Source of the DNA: Pseudomonas sp. GOM7
GTDB taxonomy: Bacteria; Pseudomonadota; Gammaproteobacteria; Pseudomonadales; Pseudomonadaceae
Assembly: GCF_026723825.1 (NCBI RefSeq)
Contig: NZ_CP113519.1
Span: 2,666,001-2,730,000 of the forward strand
DNA length: 64,000 nucleotides
Direction of reading: 5' to 3'
Part shown: piece by piece, positions 48,060 to 56,436 of the stretch
How the letters are laid out: each line of letters begins with the position of its first letter
Numbering within the stretch: position 1 is the stretch's first letter
Position numbers and translations under genes: made by a program
The notes under the pieces: generated by a model
Told to the model about the DNA's origin: nothing
Seen by the model: the letters and a program-made list of their open reading frames with translations, nothing else
The model's database searches: none

Positions 48060-49947
48060 TCCATTTAAAAAGCGCGCCACTGAGTATGTGGCCGAGCCAA
48101 ACACCCTACTCCCTCTTGTCAGCCATGCTCCGCTGGTGGAGTTCTTCACACAAGACGGTACGGAGTTACTGGAAAAGCTCAGCATTGTCGTTGGGACTCC
48201 TGGGTGCGGGAAGACCACAATTGCCCGAATCATTGAGTTCGACTCTTTGGCCACGCTTGCGCGCGACCCAGTGGAGATCAATAAGGAATTAGCAATAGCA
48301 CTTGCTCAGCTCAAAATTTTGCGAGATGGAGCACCGTCGCTGCTGGCCTATCGATTGCCGATGACCACTAACTTCCGAAGCATTTGGGATCTGCCCTATT
48401 CGGACTCTATTCGGGCAACGCTTCTGCGGGCCTATGTGCAGTCCAAGGCAGTGCTGGGGTGGTTTAGGCAACTCGAAAGCGTCGAGGAAATAGACCTCGA
48501 GCAAATTGTGATTGTGACGCGTAGCGACTCGGAATCTGCGCGAAAAGTCCTTAAGGCCGACTCGCCAAGAGAGTTTCGTGAACATGCGCGGCGAATAGAG
48601 CTCGCAGTCTTCAAGGTGATAACCGCGCTAGTAGCACCCAGCGAGCAAGATTTGGCTGAAATCATAAACGAGACATATGACGTTTTTGAATATATAGAGC
48701 TTTTCAGGATAAAAGGCTGGCTAACTGGAAAGTCGGATGAATATGTAGACTTACTGCCTATGGCAATAGTCGATGACGCGCATGAGCTTCACCCGCTTCA
48801 GTTTGCACAACTCCGCGATTGGCTTAAGCGGCGCAACATAAAAATTGGCCGCTGGGTAATGTGCCGTCCTGATGTTGTGTCGCCTGAAGACTACCGGGAT
48901 GCTATGGCTAAAGACGTGATAGAGGAAGGCGAACACCGACCGGGCACAACTGGTGGGCGGGACTACATCCTCAAATTGATGCAGCCAAGCCATCGCAATA
49001 AGCGATTTATAGGTGTGGCCCGAGATATCAGTACTCGGTATCTGAGTGGAATAAATGACCTTTCGCGTCGCTCTGTTAAAACCCTATCCAGTGTCCTTGA
49101 TCACAACAGCGTGACCTTGACTGCCTCCCAACTTGAGCAGCTTCGTAAATCTGTAGATAGCCTCCAGCGGGAGTCGAAGCTTTCTGAGTCTGTGATTAGT
49201 TCTTTGCGCGCGCGCGTTCCAGAAAAGACACCACCCGACGAGGCGCTTGCTGCATTTCGAATTTTACTCAAGCGTGAATGGAATAGAACCCCCCAACTTG
49301 GCCTGCTGGATGATGAGCCAGCGGAAGAGCCGATTACAGGTGATCGCACTGTAAGCCCCTCTCTGCTCGAAGGTGCCCGCCTGCAATTATTTCATGAGTT
49401 TGGGCGGCCTTATTACTTTGGGATGGACAAGCTCGCAGACGCAAGCAACAACAACATTGAACAATTCATCCGCCTATCCGGCTCCCTTATCGACGAGCTT
49501 ATTATGCGAGTCGTTAGAAATAAAAAGCCAGAACTGTCGGCGAAGCTGCAACATGATGCTTTGCGCAAGCTTTCAACGAAGATCATGGACGAATGGGATT
49601 TCCCATATCATGCCTTGGTCAAAGATCTCATACACGGAATGGCGTCTCGCTGTGTGGAGCGTACGCTACTGCCCAATGCCCCTCTTGACCATGGCGCCAA
49701 TGCTATTGGTATTCCTCAGGAAGAAATGGACAAGGTGCTTGCTCGCTCTGAACGCCTTACTCGTGTTCTGCATTTCGCATTTGCCTATAAGGCCTTAGTC
49801 TTCGTCCCTCAATATAAATGTAAAGGGCGTGTTTGGTGCCTTTTGGAAATCGGAGCAATTCCAAGCATCGCCTATGGTTTGACTTTGCGCCGCGGTGGCT
49901 TCATTGAGGACACTCTCTCTGGCCTGCAGTCTCTGCTTAAGGAGTAA
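48052..49947 (+). CDS. ORC/CDC6-like AAA+ ATPase
   Basis: This 631-residue protein has Walker A GTPGCGKTT (48-56) and Walker B MAIVDDAHEL (acidic residues 241-242). Long helical and C-terminal regions follow that could form winged helices. The arrangement resembles ORC/CDC6-type P-loop NTPases used as sensors or switches in defence systems. It overlaps the PRTase gene by 8 bp, so the two products are probably made in fixed ratio and may form a complex. It has no recognisable effector domain of its own. Confidence 0.72.
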   Translation: MDNPFKKRATEYVAEPNTLLPLVSHAPLVEFFTQDGTELLEKLSIVVGTPGCGKTTIARIIEFDSLATLARDPVEINKELAIALAQLKILRDGAPSLLAYRLPMTTNFRSIWDLPYSDSIRATLLRAYVQSKAVLGWFRQLESVEEIDLEQIVIVTRSDSESARKVLKADSPREFREHARRIELAVFKVITALVAPSEQDLAEIINETYDVFEYIELFRIKGWLTGKSDEYVDLLPMAIVDDAHELHPLQFAQLRDWLKRRNIKIGRWVMCRPDVVSPEDYRDAMAKDVIEEGEHRPGTTGGRDYILKLMQPSHRNKRFIGVARDISTRYLSGINDLSRRSVKTLSSVLDHNSVTLTASQLEQLRKSVDSLQRESKLSESVISSLRARVPEKTPPDEALAAFRILLKREWNRTPQLGLLDDEPAEEPITGDRTVSPSLLEGARLQLFHEFGRPYYFGMDKLADASNNNIEQFIRLSGSLIDELIMRVVRNKKPELSAKLQHDALRKLSTKIMDEWDFPYHALVKDLIHGMASRCVERTLLPNAPLDHGANAIGIPQEEMDKVLARSERLTRVLHFAFAYKALVFVPQYKCKGRVWCLLEIGAIPSIAYGLTLRRGGFIEDTLSGLQSLLKE

Positions 49948-49952
49948 GCATT

Positions 49953-50996
49953 GTGAAGTTGATTACTCATAAGGACTCTGAGGAGTGTCTCGGCTTTTTC
50001 AATGGCTACTTCACCTTGGCCAAAAAAGCGCTTTTTGTGGGCACGCTCGGTTTCAACGACGCGTGCTTGTACTTCCCCAGGATGATCTGCGACCTGCAGT
50101 GTTTTGACTTTCTCTTCCTGATCGAAAAGCGCCCCGAAGTTTCGCCGATCCTTGAGCAGTCTGCGGATCAGATCCGAGAAGAGCTGGAGAAGATCCTGAG
50201 CCAGCACAGCCTTAGCTTTGAAGCCGTGACCATTATCGCCGAAGACACAGCCAGCATTGCCGGCAGAAACGCAGCGTCGACCTTCGCCAAATGGCTGGCA
50301 AACGATTACACCGATGTAATTGTGGACGCAACAACCATGTCCCGAGGCGTATGTTTTCCCTTGGTGAAACAGGCGTACGAGAGCAAGACAAATGCTCATG
50401 TAGTGATTGCTGATCGCGCCGTCTCCCCCCTCAAGACAACCGCAATGTACACGGACTCTCCGCAGTACATGCATGGTTTCCAGGCGGACATGGATACCGA
50501 TGAGGTGATCCAAGCAATCAAGCTTTGGATTCCTCAACTTTCCGAAAAAAACCGGGATTCATTGGACCGCATTTTTCGTAAAGAACGGCCGCAGGAGGTC
50601 GCACCAATCCTGCCCTTTCCTGCCTTAGATCCTCGCCGCGGAGATGAGCTGATGCGGGAGTTCCATGACTTGATCCTTACAGATTGGGACGTGAACCTCC
50701 TAGACATTATTTATGCCCACGAGTCGGACCCGACGGACGTTTTTGCGACGATTGAGCGCATTCACAATGGGCGGGAGTCCGCCCTCAAGAGCTTTGGTGA
50801 AACGCCTCCACGCACCATTTTGTCGCCCAGCGGCAGCAAGATGGGGAGTCTCGGCATGCTATTTGCCGCCATATCGCTAGATTTGCCAGTGGTATACTCT
50901 GAGACGATGGGTTACCGATGTGAACAGCAGACGGTTCCGCAGGTCTCAAAAGACAAGCCAGACCGTATGTGGCACGCTTGGTTACGCCGTCCGTAA
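49953..50996 (+). CDS. Uncharacterised Rossmann-like protein of the operon
   Basis: This 347-residue protein starts at GTG 49953 (RBS AAGGAG), 5 bp after the ATPase. The N-terminal part alternates strands and helices (ALFVGTLGFNDACLYF, VIVDATTMSRGVCFPLVKQAY). VDATTMSRG resembles the glycine/Thr loop of CARF- or SIR2-like Rossmann folds. A second loop LSPSGSKMGSLGMLFAAI near the C-terminus looks like another nucleotide-binding turn. I cannot name the family. A ligand sensor or enzyme acting on a nucleotide is the most natural guess. Confidence 0.6.
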   Translation: MKLITHKDSEECLGFFNGYFTLAKKALFVGTLGFNDACLYFPRMICDLQCFDFLFLIEKRPEVSPILEQSADQIREELEKILSQHSLSFEAVTIIAEDTASIAGRNAASTFAKWLANDYTDVIVDATTMSRGVCFPLVKQAYESKTNAHVVIADRAVSPLKTTAMYTDSPQYMHGFQADMDTDEVIQAIKLWIPQLSEKNRDSLDRIFRKERPQEVAPILPFPALDPRRGDELMREFHDLILTDWDVNLLDIIYAHESDPTDVFATIERIHNGRESALKSFGETPPRTILSPSGSKMGSLGMLFAAISLDLPVVYSETMGYRCEQQTVPQVSKDKPDRMWHAWLRRP

Positions 50997-51024
50997 GGGT
51001 TCTCCAGGATGGGGAGGAGAAAAT

Positions 51025-52092
51025 ATGTGGCAGCAGAATCGAATTGTCGGTACTGGGCTCTTTGCCCTGGACGTGATTTTAGGAGCGGACTCTCGCCGCT
51101 TGGGTTCTGCACTGGGTGGGTCGACAGGTAACGTTTTGTCCATCCTGGGATCCTTGGGTTGGGCCGCTACGCCTGTTGCAAGCTTTGGCCAGGACCCTGC
51201 CGGCGAACGACTCTGCAATGAGCTTCAAGCCATTGGGGCAGATCTACGATTCGTGGATATCTCCAGTTCCCAACGCACGAACGTGATCTACCAGCATCAG
51301 CTAGCGCCTCAAAGCAGTAGCTCTCCAACACACCGTTTCAGCTTCAGCTGCCCCTGCTGTGGGAAGAAGCATTACCCCATAGTCGAGTGTGACGACCGCA
51401 TCGTCAACAAAGCTTTGCAGGGGCAATCAAAGACCGATGTCTTCTATCTCGATCGGCCTACCAAGGCAGGTTATGAGCTAGCAAAGTCCTATTACGAATC
51501 TGGAGCCTTGGTCGTATTCGAGCCTTCTACTGCCGGCGACGATGAAGATCTTTTCTCCGCAATTCTGCAGAACGTCCACATCATCAAATACGCGGATGAG
51601 CGCTTCCATTCGTTTTCTCGACCACTCCCCAGCTCCATTCTGGTTGAGATCCAGACTCTAGGCCCACGCGGGCTGCGCTTCCGTAGTCCGGTCTCCGGCA
51701 GCGAGTGGCGCCAGCTATCAGCCTTTCCCCTACCAGAGGTTGCAGACACTGCAGGAGCAGGTGACTGGTGCACCGCTGGACTGGTGTACTCCCTACAGCA
51801 AAACCGAGTGCACGACTGGAGTGACCTCAAGGAAAGCGAGCTGGAACACGCGCTGTCGTTTGGTCAGGCGCTTTCCTCAATGAACTGTCTAACCCGTGGC
51901 GCTCGAGGGTTGCTGAGGGTTCTTACACCCGACGAGATTCTTTCGTTCGCCCAGCAGCTGTGCACTGGCCGCGACAATCAGGCAAGCGAAACAGCGACAG
52001 CCTCGCAACTCGGGAAGCTTGCCCGGCAGAAGACACACGCCATCGCGGTCAGTAGCACGGACCCACTTGAAGTGTGCTGTCAGGCCCGCTGA
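51025..52092 (+). CDS. PfkB-family sugar/nucleoside kinase with Cys-rich insertion
   Basis: About 355 residues from ATG 51025 (RBS GGGGAGGAG). PfkB motifs: N-terminal LGGSTGNVLSILGSLG (substrate side) and C-terminal DTAGAGDWCTAGL with catalytic Asp247 and the anion hole. Such enzymes phosphorylate ribose, nucleosides or other sugars. Between the lid strands is an insertion CPCCGKKHYPIVEC (109-122) that could bind zinc, not normal for ribokinases. It is the last gene of the operon, 28 bp after the previous stop. Confidence 0.85.
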   Translation: MWQQNRIVGTGLFALDVILGADSRRLGSALGGSTGNVLSILGSLGWAATPVASFGQDPAGERLCNELQAIGADLRFVDISSSQRTNVIYQHQLAPQSSSSPTHRFSFSCPCCGKKHYPIVECDDRIVNKALQGQSKTDVFYLDRPTKAGYELAKSYYESGALVVFEPSTAGDDEDLFSAILQNVHIIKYADERFHSFSRPLPSSILVEIQTLGPRGLRFRSPVSGSEWRQLSAFPLPEVADTAGAGDWCTAGLVYSLQQNRVHDWSDLKESELEHALSFGQALSSMNCLTRGARGLLRVLTPDEILSFAQQLCTGRDNQASETATASQLGKLARQKTHAIAVSSTDPLEVCCQAR

Positions 52093-52093
52093 T

Positions 52094-52606
52094 CTAGTCG
52101 ACTGACACAGCAGCTTTCCGCGGCTTTTTAACAGCCCTTACGGGCTTTGCTTCTGCCTTGCGAAGCTCGTCGCGAACCTCCATCAGCAGCACTCCGAGCA
52201 TATTCTTGCCCTTGCCATTGACCTCGCCCCAAGTCCTGTTAACCTCGTTATCAACAGTGGCCGACTCGACGAGTCGGGCCTCACCGGTAGAAAGCAGGAG
52301 CGCTTTCAGATCCTCGTGTTGAGTGAACTTGGCCAAGAGAATAGCGCGCATGCGCTCAAATTTAACTTTCGACCAGCCCGGGCGAATGTCCCACCAGTAA
52401 AGACCGTGAGCAGCCATTGCCACTAGCGCTGGCGATGGAGCCGCAAGGATCCAATCCCGCACGGCTTCCTTGCGAGGCTTGCCCGCTTGGTAAGCGTGCT
52501 CGGAGGTGGGATACACGACATCCTCAAACAACACTTCGCGCTTATACAGGTTACTTAAGGCCCCATAAGGCTTTTCATTTGCACGGTAGAACCGAATTTC
52601 CTGCAT
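52094..52606 (-). CDS. NADAR-family N-glycosidase (YbiA/RibX-like)
   Basis: This 170-residue protein reads IRFYRANEKPYGALSNLYKREVLFEDVVYPTSEHAYQAGK, the NADAR/YbiA signature (FYR...xxxGxLSNFy...yPTxEHxyQAxK). It then has GWSKVKFERMRAILLAKF and a C-terminal Trp-Gly region. NADAR proteins hydrolyse N-glycosidic bonds of ADP-ribose adducts, including ADP-ribosylated guanine in DNA, or of riboflavin intermediates. The C-terminus is Lys/Arg-rich (AVKKPRKAAV). It is convergent with the PfkB gene, ending 2 bp from it, and is probably part of the same island. Confidence 0.88.
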   Translation of the reverse strand: MQEIRFYRANEKPYGALSNLYKREVLFEDVVYPTSEHAYQAGKPRKEAVRDWILAAPSPALVAMAAHGLYWWDIRPGWSKVKFERMRAILLAKFTQHEDLKALLLSTGEARLVESATVDNEVNRTWGEVNGKGKNMLGVLLMEVRDELRKAEAKPVRAVKKPRKAAVSVD

Positions 52607-52690
52607 TACTGCTCCTCACCTAATGACTATCGGCCTGAGGCCAAGCATATGGGTTGCCAAAGCGGCACGCTAGAACGCAAACGTTGTTTT

Positions 52691-53671
52691 TCAAGTCCGC
52701 ACCGCTGGACCATCTAACTCCGGATTCTCGGCGCTGAGAATGAGCTGTGGCGTACTCAGCTGTCCCGGGAACACCCCGACGCTCTCGACATAGCGCAAGG
52801 CCGACTGGCCATCGCTCCAGCCGACGTATTGCATCAGCGCCTTGAGGTCCCAGCTATTACGCGTGGCCCAGGTGGCAAAGCCACGGCGCAACGAATGGCT
52901 GCTGTACAGCTCCCCTGGCAGCCCTGCCGCCTGTAGGACGGCGCGCAGGAGCGGAACGACACTGTTCGGGTGCAGGCCTTCTTCACCCAGATGGCCCCAG
53001 CGATCGATACTGCGGAACACCGGCCCCCTCGCGATACCTGCCACGCTTATCCAGTCGACGTAGGCCTGTACGGGACACAACTTGGCCAGCGCCGGCGCGC
53101 TGAAGGTTTGGCCATGGCTGTCCCGGTCGCCTTTGCTCCACGGCAGAAAGAGCTGCATCCCCTCCCCGCTCCGCACCTGGATGTGCTCGACCTGCAGGCG
53201 GCAGAGCTCATCGCTGCGAAACGCCCGCCAGAAACCAATCAGAATCAGCGCGCGGTCGCGGCAACAGCGCAGCAACCGCGGCCAGTCATCTTCCGCTCGT
53301 GCCCTCCCCTCGGCCTGCGACAGCCACTGCACGCACTGCTCAAGTTGGAGGAGCTGCAACGGCTCGGCCTGCTTCTCCTGCCGTGGGTGCAGCGTCCGAA
53401 TGCCCTTGAGGATCTGGCGGACCAGCGGGGTCTTGGTCGGATCGGGGAAACCTTGGCTGGTGTGCCACTGCGCCAACGCTGCCAGACGCAGCTTGAGGGT
53501 GTTGCTGGACAGCGTGGCGGCGTGATCGACCAGGTAACGCACGATGGCATCGCTGGTCGCCGGCAGAAAGCCGCCCCAGGTCACCTCGAAGTGCTCGAGC
53601 GCTTGCTGGTAGCTGCGCCGCGTGTTGGCGCGAGTGCCGGCCTGCAGGTACCGCTCGATGTCCTGGCTCAT
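52691..53671 (-). CDS. tnpS: TnpS, tyrosine recombinase of Tn4651-type cointegrate resolution
   Basis: This 326-residue site-specific recombinase has an N-terminal SAM-like core-binding domain (TRANTRRSYQQALEHF) and a catalytic domain with RAFRSDELCRL (first Arg), HSLRRGFATW (His-x-x-Arg) and a C-terminal Tyr in ALRYVES. Length, divergent partner and intergenic region match TnpS of Tn4651-family transposons, which resolves cointegrates at rst. No tnpA of that family is in the window. Confidence 0.87.
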   Translation of the reverse strand: MSQDIERYLQAGTRANTRRSYQQALEHFEVTWGGFLPATSDAIVRYLVDHAATLSSNTLKLRLAALAQWHTSQGFPDPTKTPLVRQILKGIRTLHPRQEKQAEPLQLLQLEQCVQWLSQAEGRARAEDDWPRLLRCCRDRALILIGFWRAFRSDELCRLQVEHIQVRSGEGMQLFLPWSKGDRDSHGQTFSAPALAKLCPVQAYVDWISVAGIARGPVFRSIDRWGHLGEEGLHPNSVVPLLRAVLQAAGLPGELYSSHSLRRGFATWATRNSWDLKALMQYVGWSDGQSALRYVESVGVFPGQLSTPQLILSAENPELDGPAVRT

Positions 53672-53853
53672 CTGGGCCTATCCCCCTGGTGTACCGGTGA
53701 GCGACTGGCAAACGACGAAAAAGCCGCTTCACCTTGGATAATTCGTGATTACCCAATTCTAGAATAGAAGCAGAACAAAAATAAAATTCTTGATAAAGTG
53801 CCATGTATCTACATAGTACATACCACAGAACGAAATTGTCAGGAGGCCCACTT
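53672..53853. other. Probable rst resolution site between tnpS and tnpT
   Basis: A 182-bp AT-rich gap between the divergent genes. It contains ATGTA (53803-53807) and TACAT (53817-53821) as inverted arms around a 9-nt TCTACATAG centre, a plausible recombinase core. A palindrome ATTCTAGAAT lies near 53756. The site assignment is from gene context. Confidence 0.6.
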
Positions 53854-54891
53854 ATGGCCCGCGGTGGCGTCAACAAAGCTGTCGTGCAGAAAGCCAGGAA
53901 TGACCTCCTAGCTCGCGGCATTTACCCCAGCATCGATGCGGTTCGCATCGAACTGGGTAACACCGGCTCCAAGAGCACGATCCACCGCTATCTGAAGGAG
54001 CTCGAGGCCGAGAGCGAGCCGACCTTGTCGGGGGATTCGCTGAGTGGACCGCTGACAAATTTGATGGGACAGTTGCTGGACCAACTGAAACAAGAGGCGC
54101 AGCAGTCCGTGGTCGAAGCCCACGAAACGCTGAGGCGCGAACGCTCGGCGGTACAGCAGCAGTCGGCCGTATTCGAGGCCCGAATGCGAGACCTCGAATC
54201 ACAGAGTTCGAGCCTGGCGCAGCAGCTACAAGCAGCTCAGGAGCTGGCTCTTCGAGAACAGCAACAGCGGCAAGTTATCGAAATCGACAACGCTCGAATG
54301 GTTCAATCCCTTCGGGATCTGGAGGTGCGCGTCAAAGAGCGCGATGAGCGCATTCAGTCGCTTGAGGACATGCATCAGCACGCTCGTGACGGCATGGAGC
54401 ATTACCGCCAAGCCAGCAAGGAACAGCGAGAACAGGAGCAGCGCCGCCACGACGCTCAGATCAGCCAGCTTCAGGCCGAGGTACGCCAGCTGCAACAAAC
54501 GCTGATGATCAAGCAGGACGAGTTGACTCAGCTGAACCGTGACAATGCACGAATGGTCACCGAGGCGCGGCAGCATCAGAAGGATCAGCATGCACTGGAG
54601 CAGCTCCTCTCGCAGAGGGATCAGGCTTTGGTGAGCACTCAGAGCGCTCTAACCAGTATGGGGCGTACGAATGAAACGCTGGAGCAGCGATGTCAGGCCC
54701 TGCAGGGAGAGGTGGCTCAACTCGATGAGGCCCGCACGGTGCAAACAGAGCAAGTACAGACCCTGGAGCAACAGCTAGCCAAAGCTACTGCCCAATTGAA
54801 GGCGCTTGGACATTTGCCACCGCCAGTCCAAGAGCCGGCGTTTAAAAGAGTTAGTACAGGCGACTGCCCTAATCAGTCCTCGGCTAAGTGA
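53854..54891 (+). CDS. tnpT: TnpT, KfrA-like DNA-binding partner of TnpS
   Basis: About 345 residues from ATG 53854 (RBS AGGAGG; an in-frame ATG at 53803 lies in the recombination site). The N-terminal helical DNA-binding domain is KfrA-like (MARGGVNKAVVQKARNDLLARGIYPSIDAVRIELGNTGSKSTIHRYLKEL), followed by about 250 residues of coiled coil rich in Gln, Glu and Leu. TnpT aids TnpS-mediated recombination at rst. Confidence 0.86.
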   Translation: MARGGVNKAVVQKARNDLLARGIYPSIDAVRIELGNTGSKSTIHRYLKELEAESEPTLSGDSLSGPLTNLMGQLLDQLKQEAQQSVVEAHETLRRERSAVQQQSAVFEARMRDLESQSSSLAQQLQAAQELALREQQQRQVIEIDNARMVQSLRDLEVRVKERDERIQSLEDMHQHARDGMEHYRQASKEQREQEQRRHDAQISQLQAEVRQLQQTLMIKQDELTQLNRDNARMVTEARQHQKDQHALEQLLSQRDQALVSTQSALTSMGRTNETLEQRCQALQGEVAQLDEARTVQTEQVQTLEQQLAKATAQLKALGHLPPPVQEPAFKRVSTGDCPNQSSAK

Positions 54892-54918
54892 CAACTATTG
54901 GCCCGTAACAGGACATGA

Positions 54919-55170
54919 ATGCCAACGAAAGACAAATTGCGAGAGATGCTCGCGGGCCAGGCAAGGGAATTTCAGCACGCCGGCGGTGAGGTAGTTCTTT
55001 ATGCCTGGCAGCGTCCACCTTTGGCGAGAGAGATGGCGAATCGGCGTCTGAGCAAGGGGAACCGCACCATCCACCATGAGTTGAATGGGATCTATGGCCA
55101 TCGCCGAATCAAAGCCGAGTTGGCAGCCATGGGGCATGCGTGTGGTGCCGCTGAGGCTGAGGGTGTTCTG
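54919..55170 (+). pseudogene. IS3-family transposase OrfB remnant
   Basis: An 84-residue frame contains YAWQRPPLAREMANRRL and RTIHHELNGIYGHRRIKAELAAMGHACG. These resemble the N-terminal, pre-DDE part of IS3-family OrfB (Y-G-x-x-R-I-x-A-E-L). The catalytic core is absent and the frame soon stops, so this is a fossil. It sits in the 440-bp gap between tnpT and the next gene. Confidence 0.65.
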
Positions 55171-55332
55171 TGACCGTAAGACAGCAATAATGGACGCGCA
55201 TACCGGTCTGGGCCGTGGGCCAGGTGCAGCCGAGGATCGCACCTACAATCGACGCAGTCAGAGCTAAACTCAGATACGAGCATGCGTGCGCTGCGAGGTC
55301 ATGCCGCTTTCACAACAGCGAGCGATCCAATA

Positions 55333-56436
55333 ATGAGCCAGCCAGCCGAAGATATACCAAGGGCAAGTGATGCGGAACATTTCGCTTTGGACTTTCCTTA
55401 CCGAAAGTCGGTGAAAATCCGACGCGACCTGAAGCACTTTGATCTTTGGTTGCAAGCAACCTACGAAATCACGATCGATAGGCCAATCCCTTTAGCCTTT
55501 ATCTACAAAGACTTCTTTCTCAGCCACGTCGCGCTTTATCCATGCCCGGCGATGCCAGGGCGTTTACTATCAGCGAACCTGGAGAATAAATTGCTTGGGT
55601 CAGGGTTACTAAATGCTGATGAGCTTAGTTGTCAGCAAGTAGCCTCGATGGTTTTATCCGTCATCCGGTGGCAACACCATCGATACAAAGCAATAGATGC
55701 TCACAAACTACTGCACGAGTTGCTCCCTTTTTACCGACAGTTCCGATGGGTGACGCGCAACAAAGTGTTCACTTATAAATCGGCACAAGAGTCTGCAAGA
55801 GTTCTAAACGTCTTCCGGCGCCATTTGGCGCAAAGCCCTCAAGCCGAGCGCGACCTTGCCTTAATCTTACTGACCTGGGGATATGACTTTAGCCCATCCG
55901 AGCTTGTCCAGTTGAGCTTTGATAGCATTCAAATAAATCGCAGACCTCTAGAGTGGATGTATCACCGCGCCAACGGCAAAGTGAAGCTGGATCATATGAC
56001 AGCTGTAAGCACCTTTACCCTCCTTTGCGAAAATGCTGACTTGATGGATTTACAATCCCACTGGCTTATGAATCGCAGGGATGGGGCGCACTGGCGTGCC
56101 CTAACCGAAAATGAGGTTGAGATAATCCTGGAGCGCCATTATCGATATGCGGGCGGTTTATATGGATTTGAGCATTACTACGTCCCCGAAGGGCCATCAA
56201 CACCCGACCTCTTGCCCCAAGAGGAAGCGGCATTTACCAAGGCGTTAAAAAGGTTCACCAAGGACCTGTTTGCTGGTCAGAATTCGACTGAAGAGGAGGA
56301 TGAAGATGATGACTGGGATGCAGCCGTCCGAAAAATATCACTACAGCGAAGCTCAGCGGACGAAGGACCACCGGTGAATGACGAGCAAGTTGATTGGGAT
56401 ACGGTCATCAAGAATAAAAGTTCAAGCGTTGATTAG
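55333..56436 (+). CDS. Unknown protein of the Tn7-like module, weakly recombinase-like
   Basis: About 367 residues from ATG 55333 (a longer start at 55282 is possible). The segment LALILLTWGYDFSPSELVQLSFDSIQI recalls the first catalytic block of tyrosine recombinases (LllyTGlRisELlxLxwxDI), but the Arg is replaced and no HxxR or Tyr block is clear. The C-terminus is very acidic (STEEEDEDDDWDAAV). It is convergent with tniQ, overlapping by 15 bp. It may be an accessory target-selection or resolution factor. Confidence 0.5.
   Translation: MSQPAEDIPRASDAEHFALDFPYRKSVKIRRDLKHFDLWLQATYEITIDRPIPLAFIYKDFFLSHVALYPCPAMPGRLLSANLENKLLGSGLLNADELSCQQVASMVLSVIRWQHHRYKAIDAHKLLHELLPFYRQFRWVTRNKVFTYKSAQESARVLNVFRRHLAQSPQAERDLALILLTWGYDFSPSELVQLSFDSIQINRRPLEWMYHRANGKVKLDHMTAVSTFTLLCENADLMDLQSHWLMNRRDGAHWRALTENEVEIILERHYRYAGGLYGFEHYYVPEGPSTPDLLPQEEAAFTKALKRFTKDLFAGQNSTEEEDEDDDWDAAVRKISLQRSSADEGPPVNDEQVDWDTVIKNKSSSVD

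Noticed and set aside
52142..54891. tnpS/tnpT as an ordinary phage integrase with coiled-coil protein
   Set aside because: Divergent layout, AT-rich site between the genes and the KfrA-like partner fit Tn4651 resolution better; no phage genes or att-flanking tRNA were seen.
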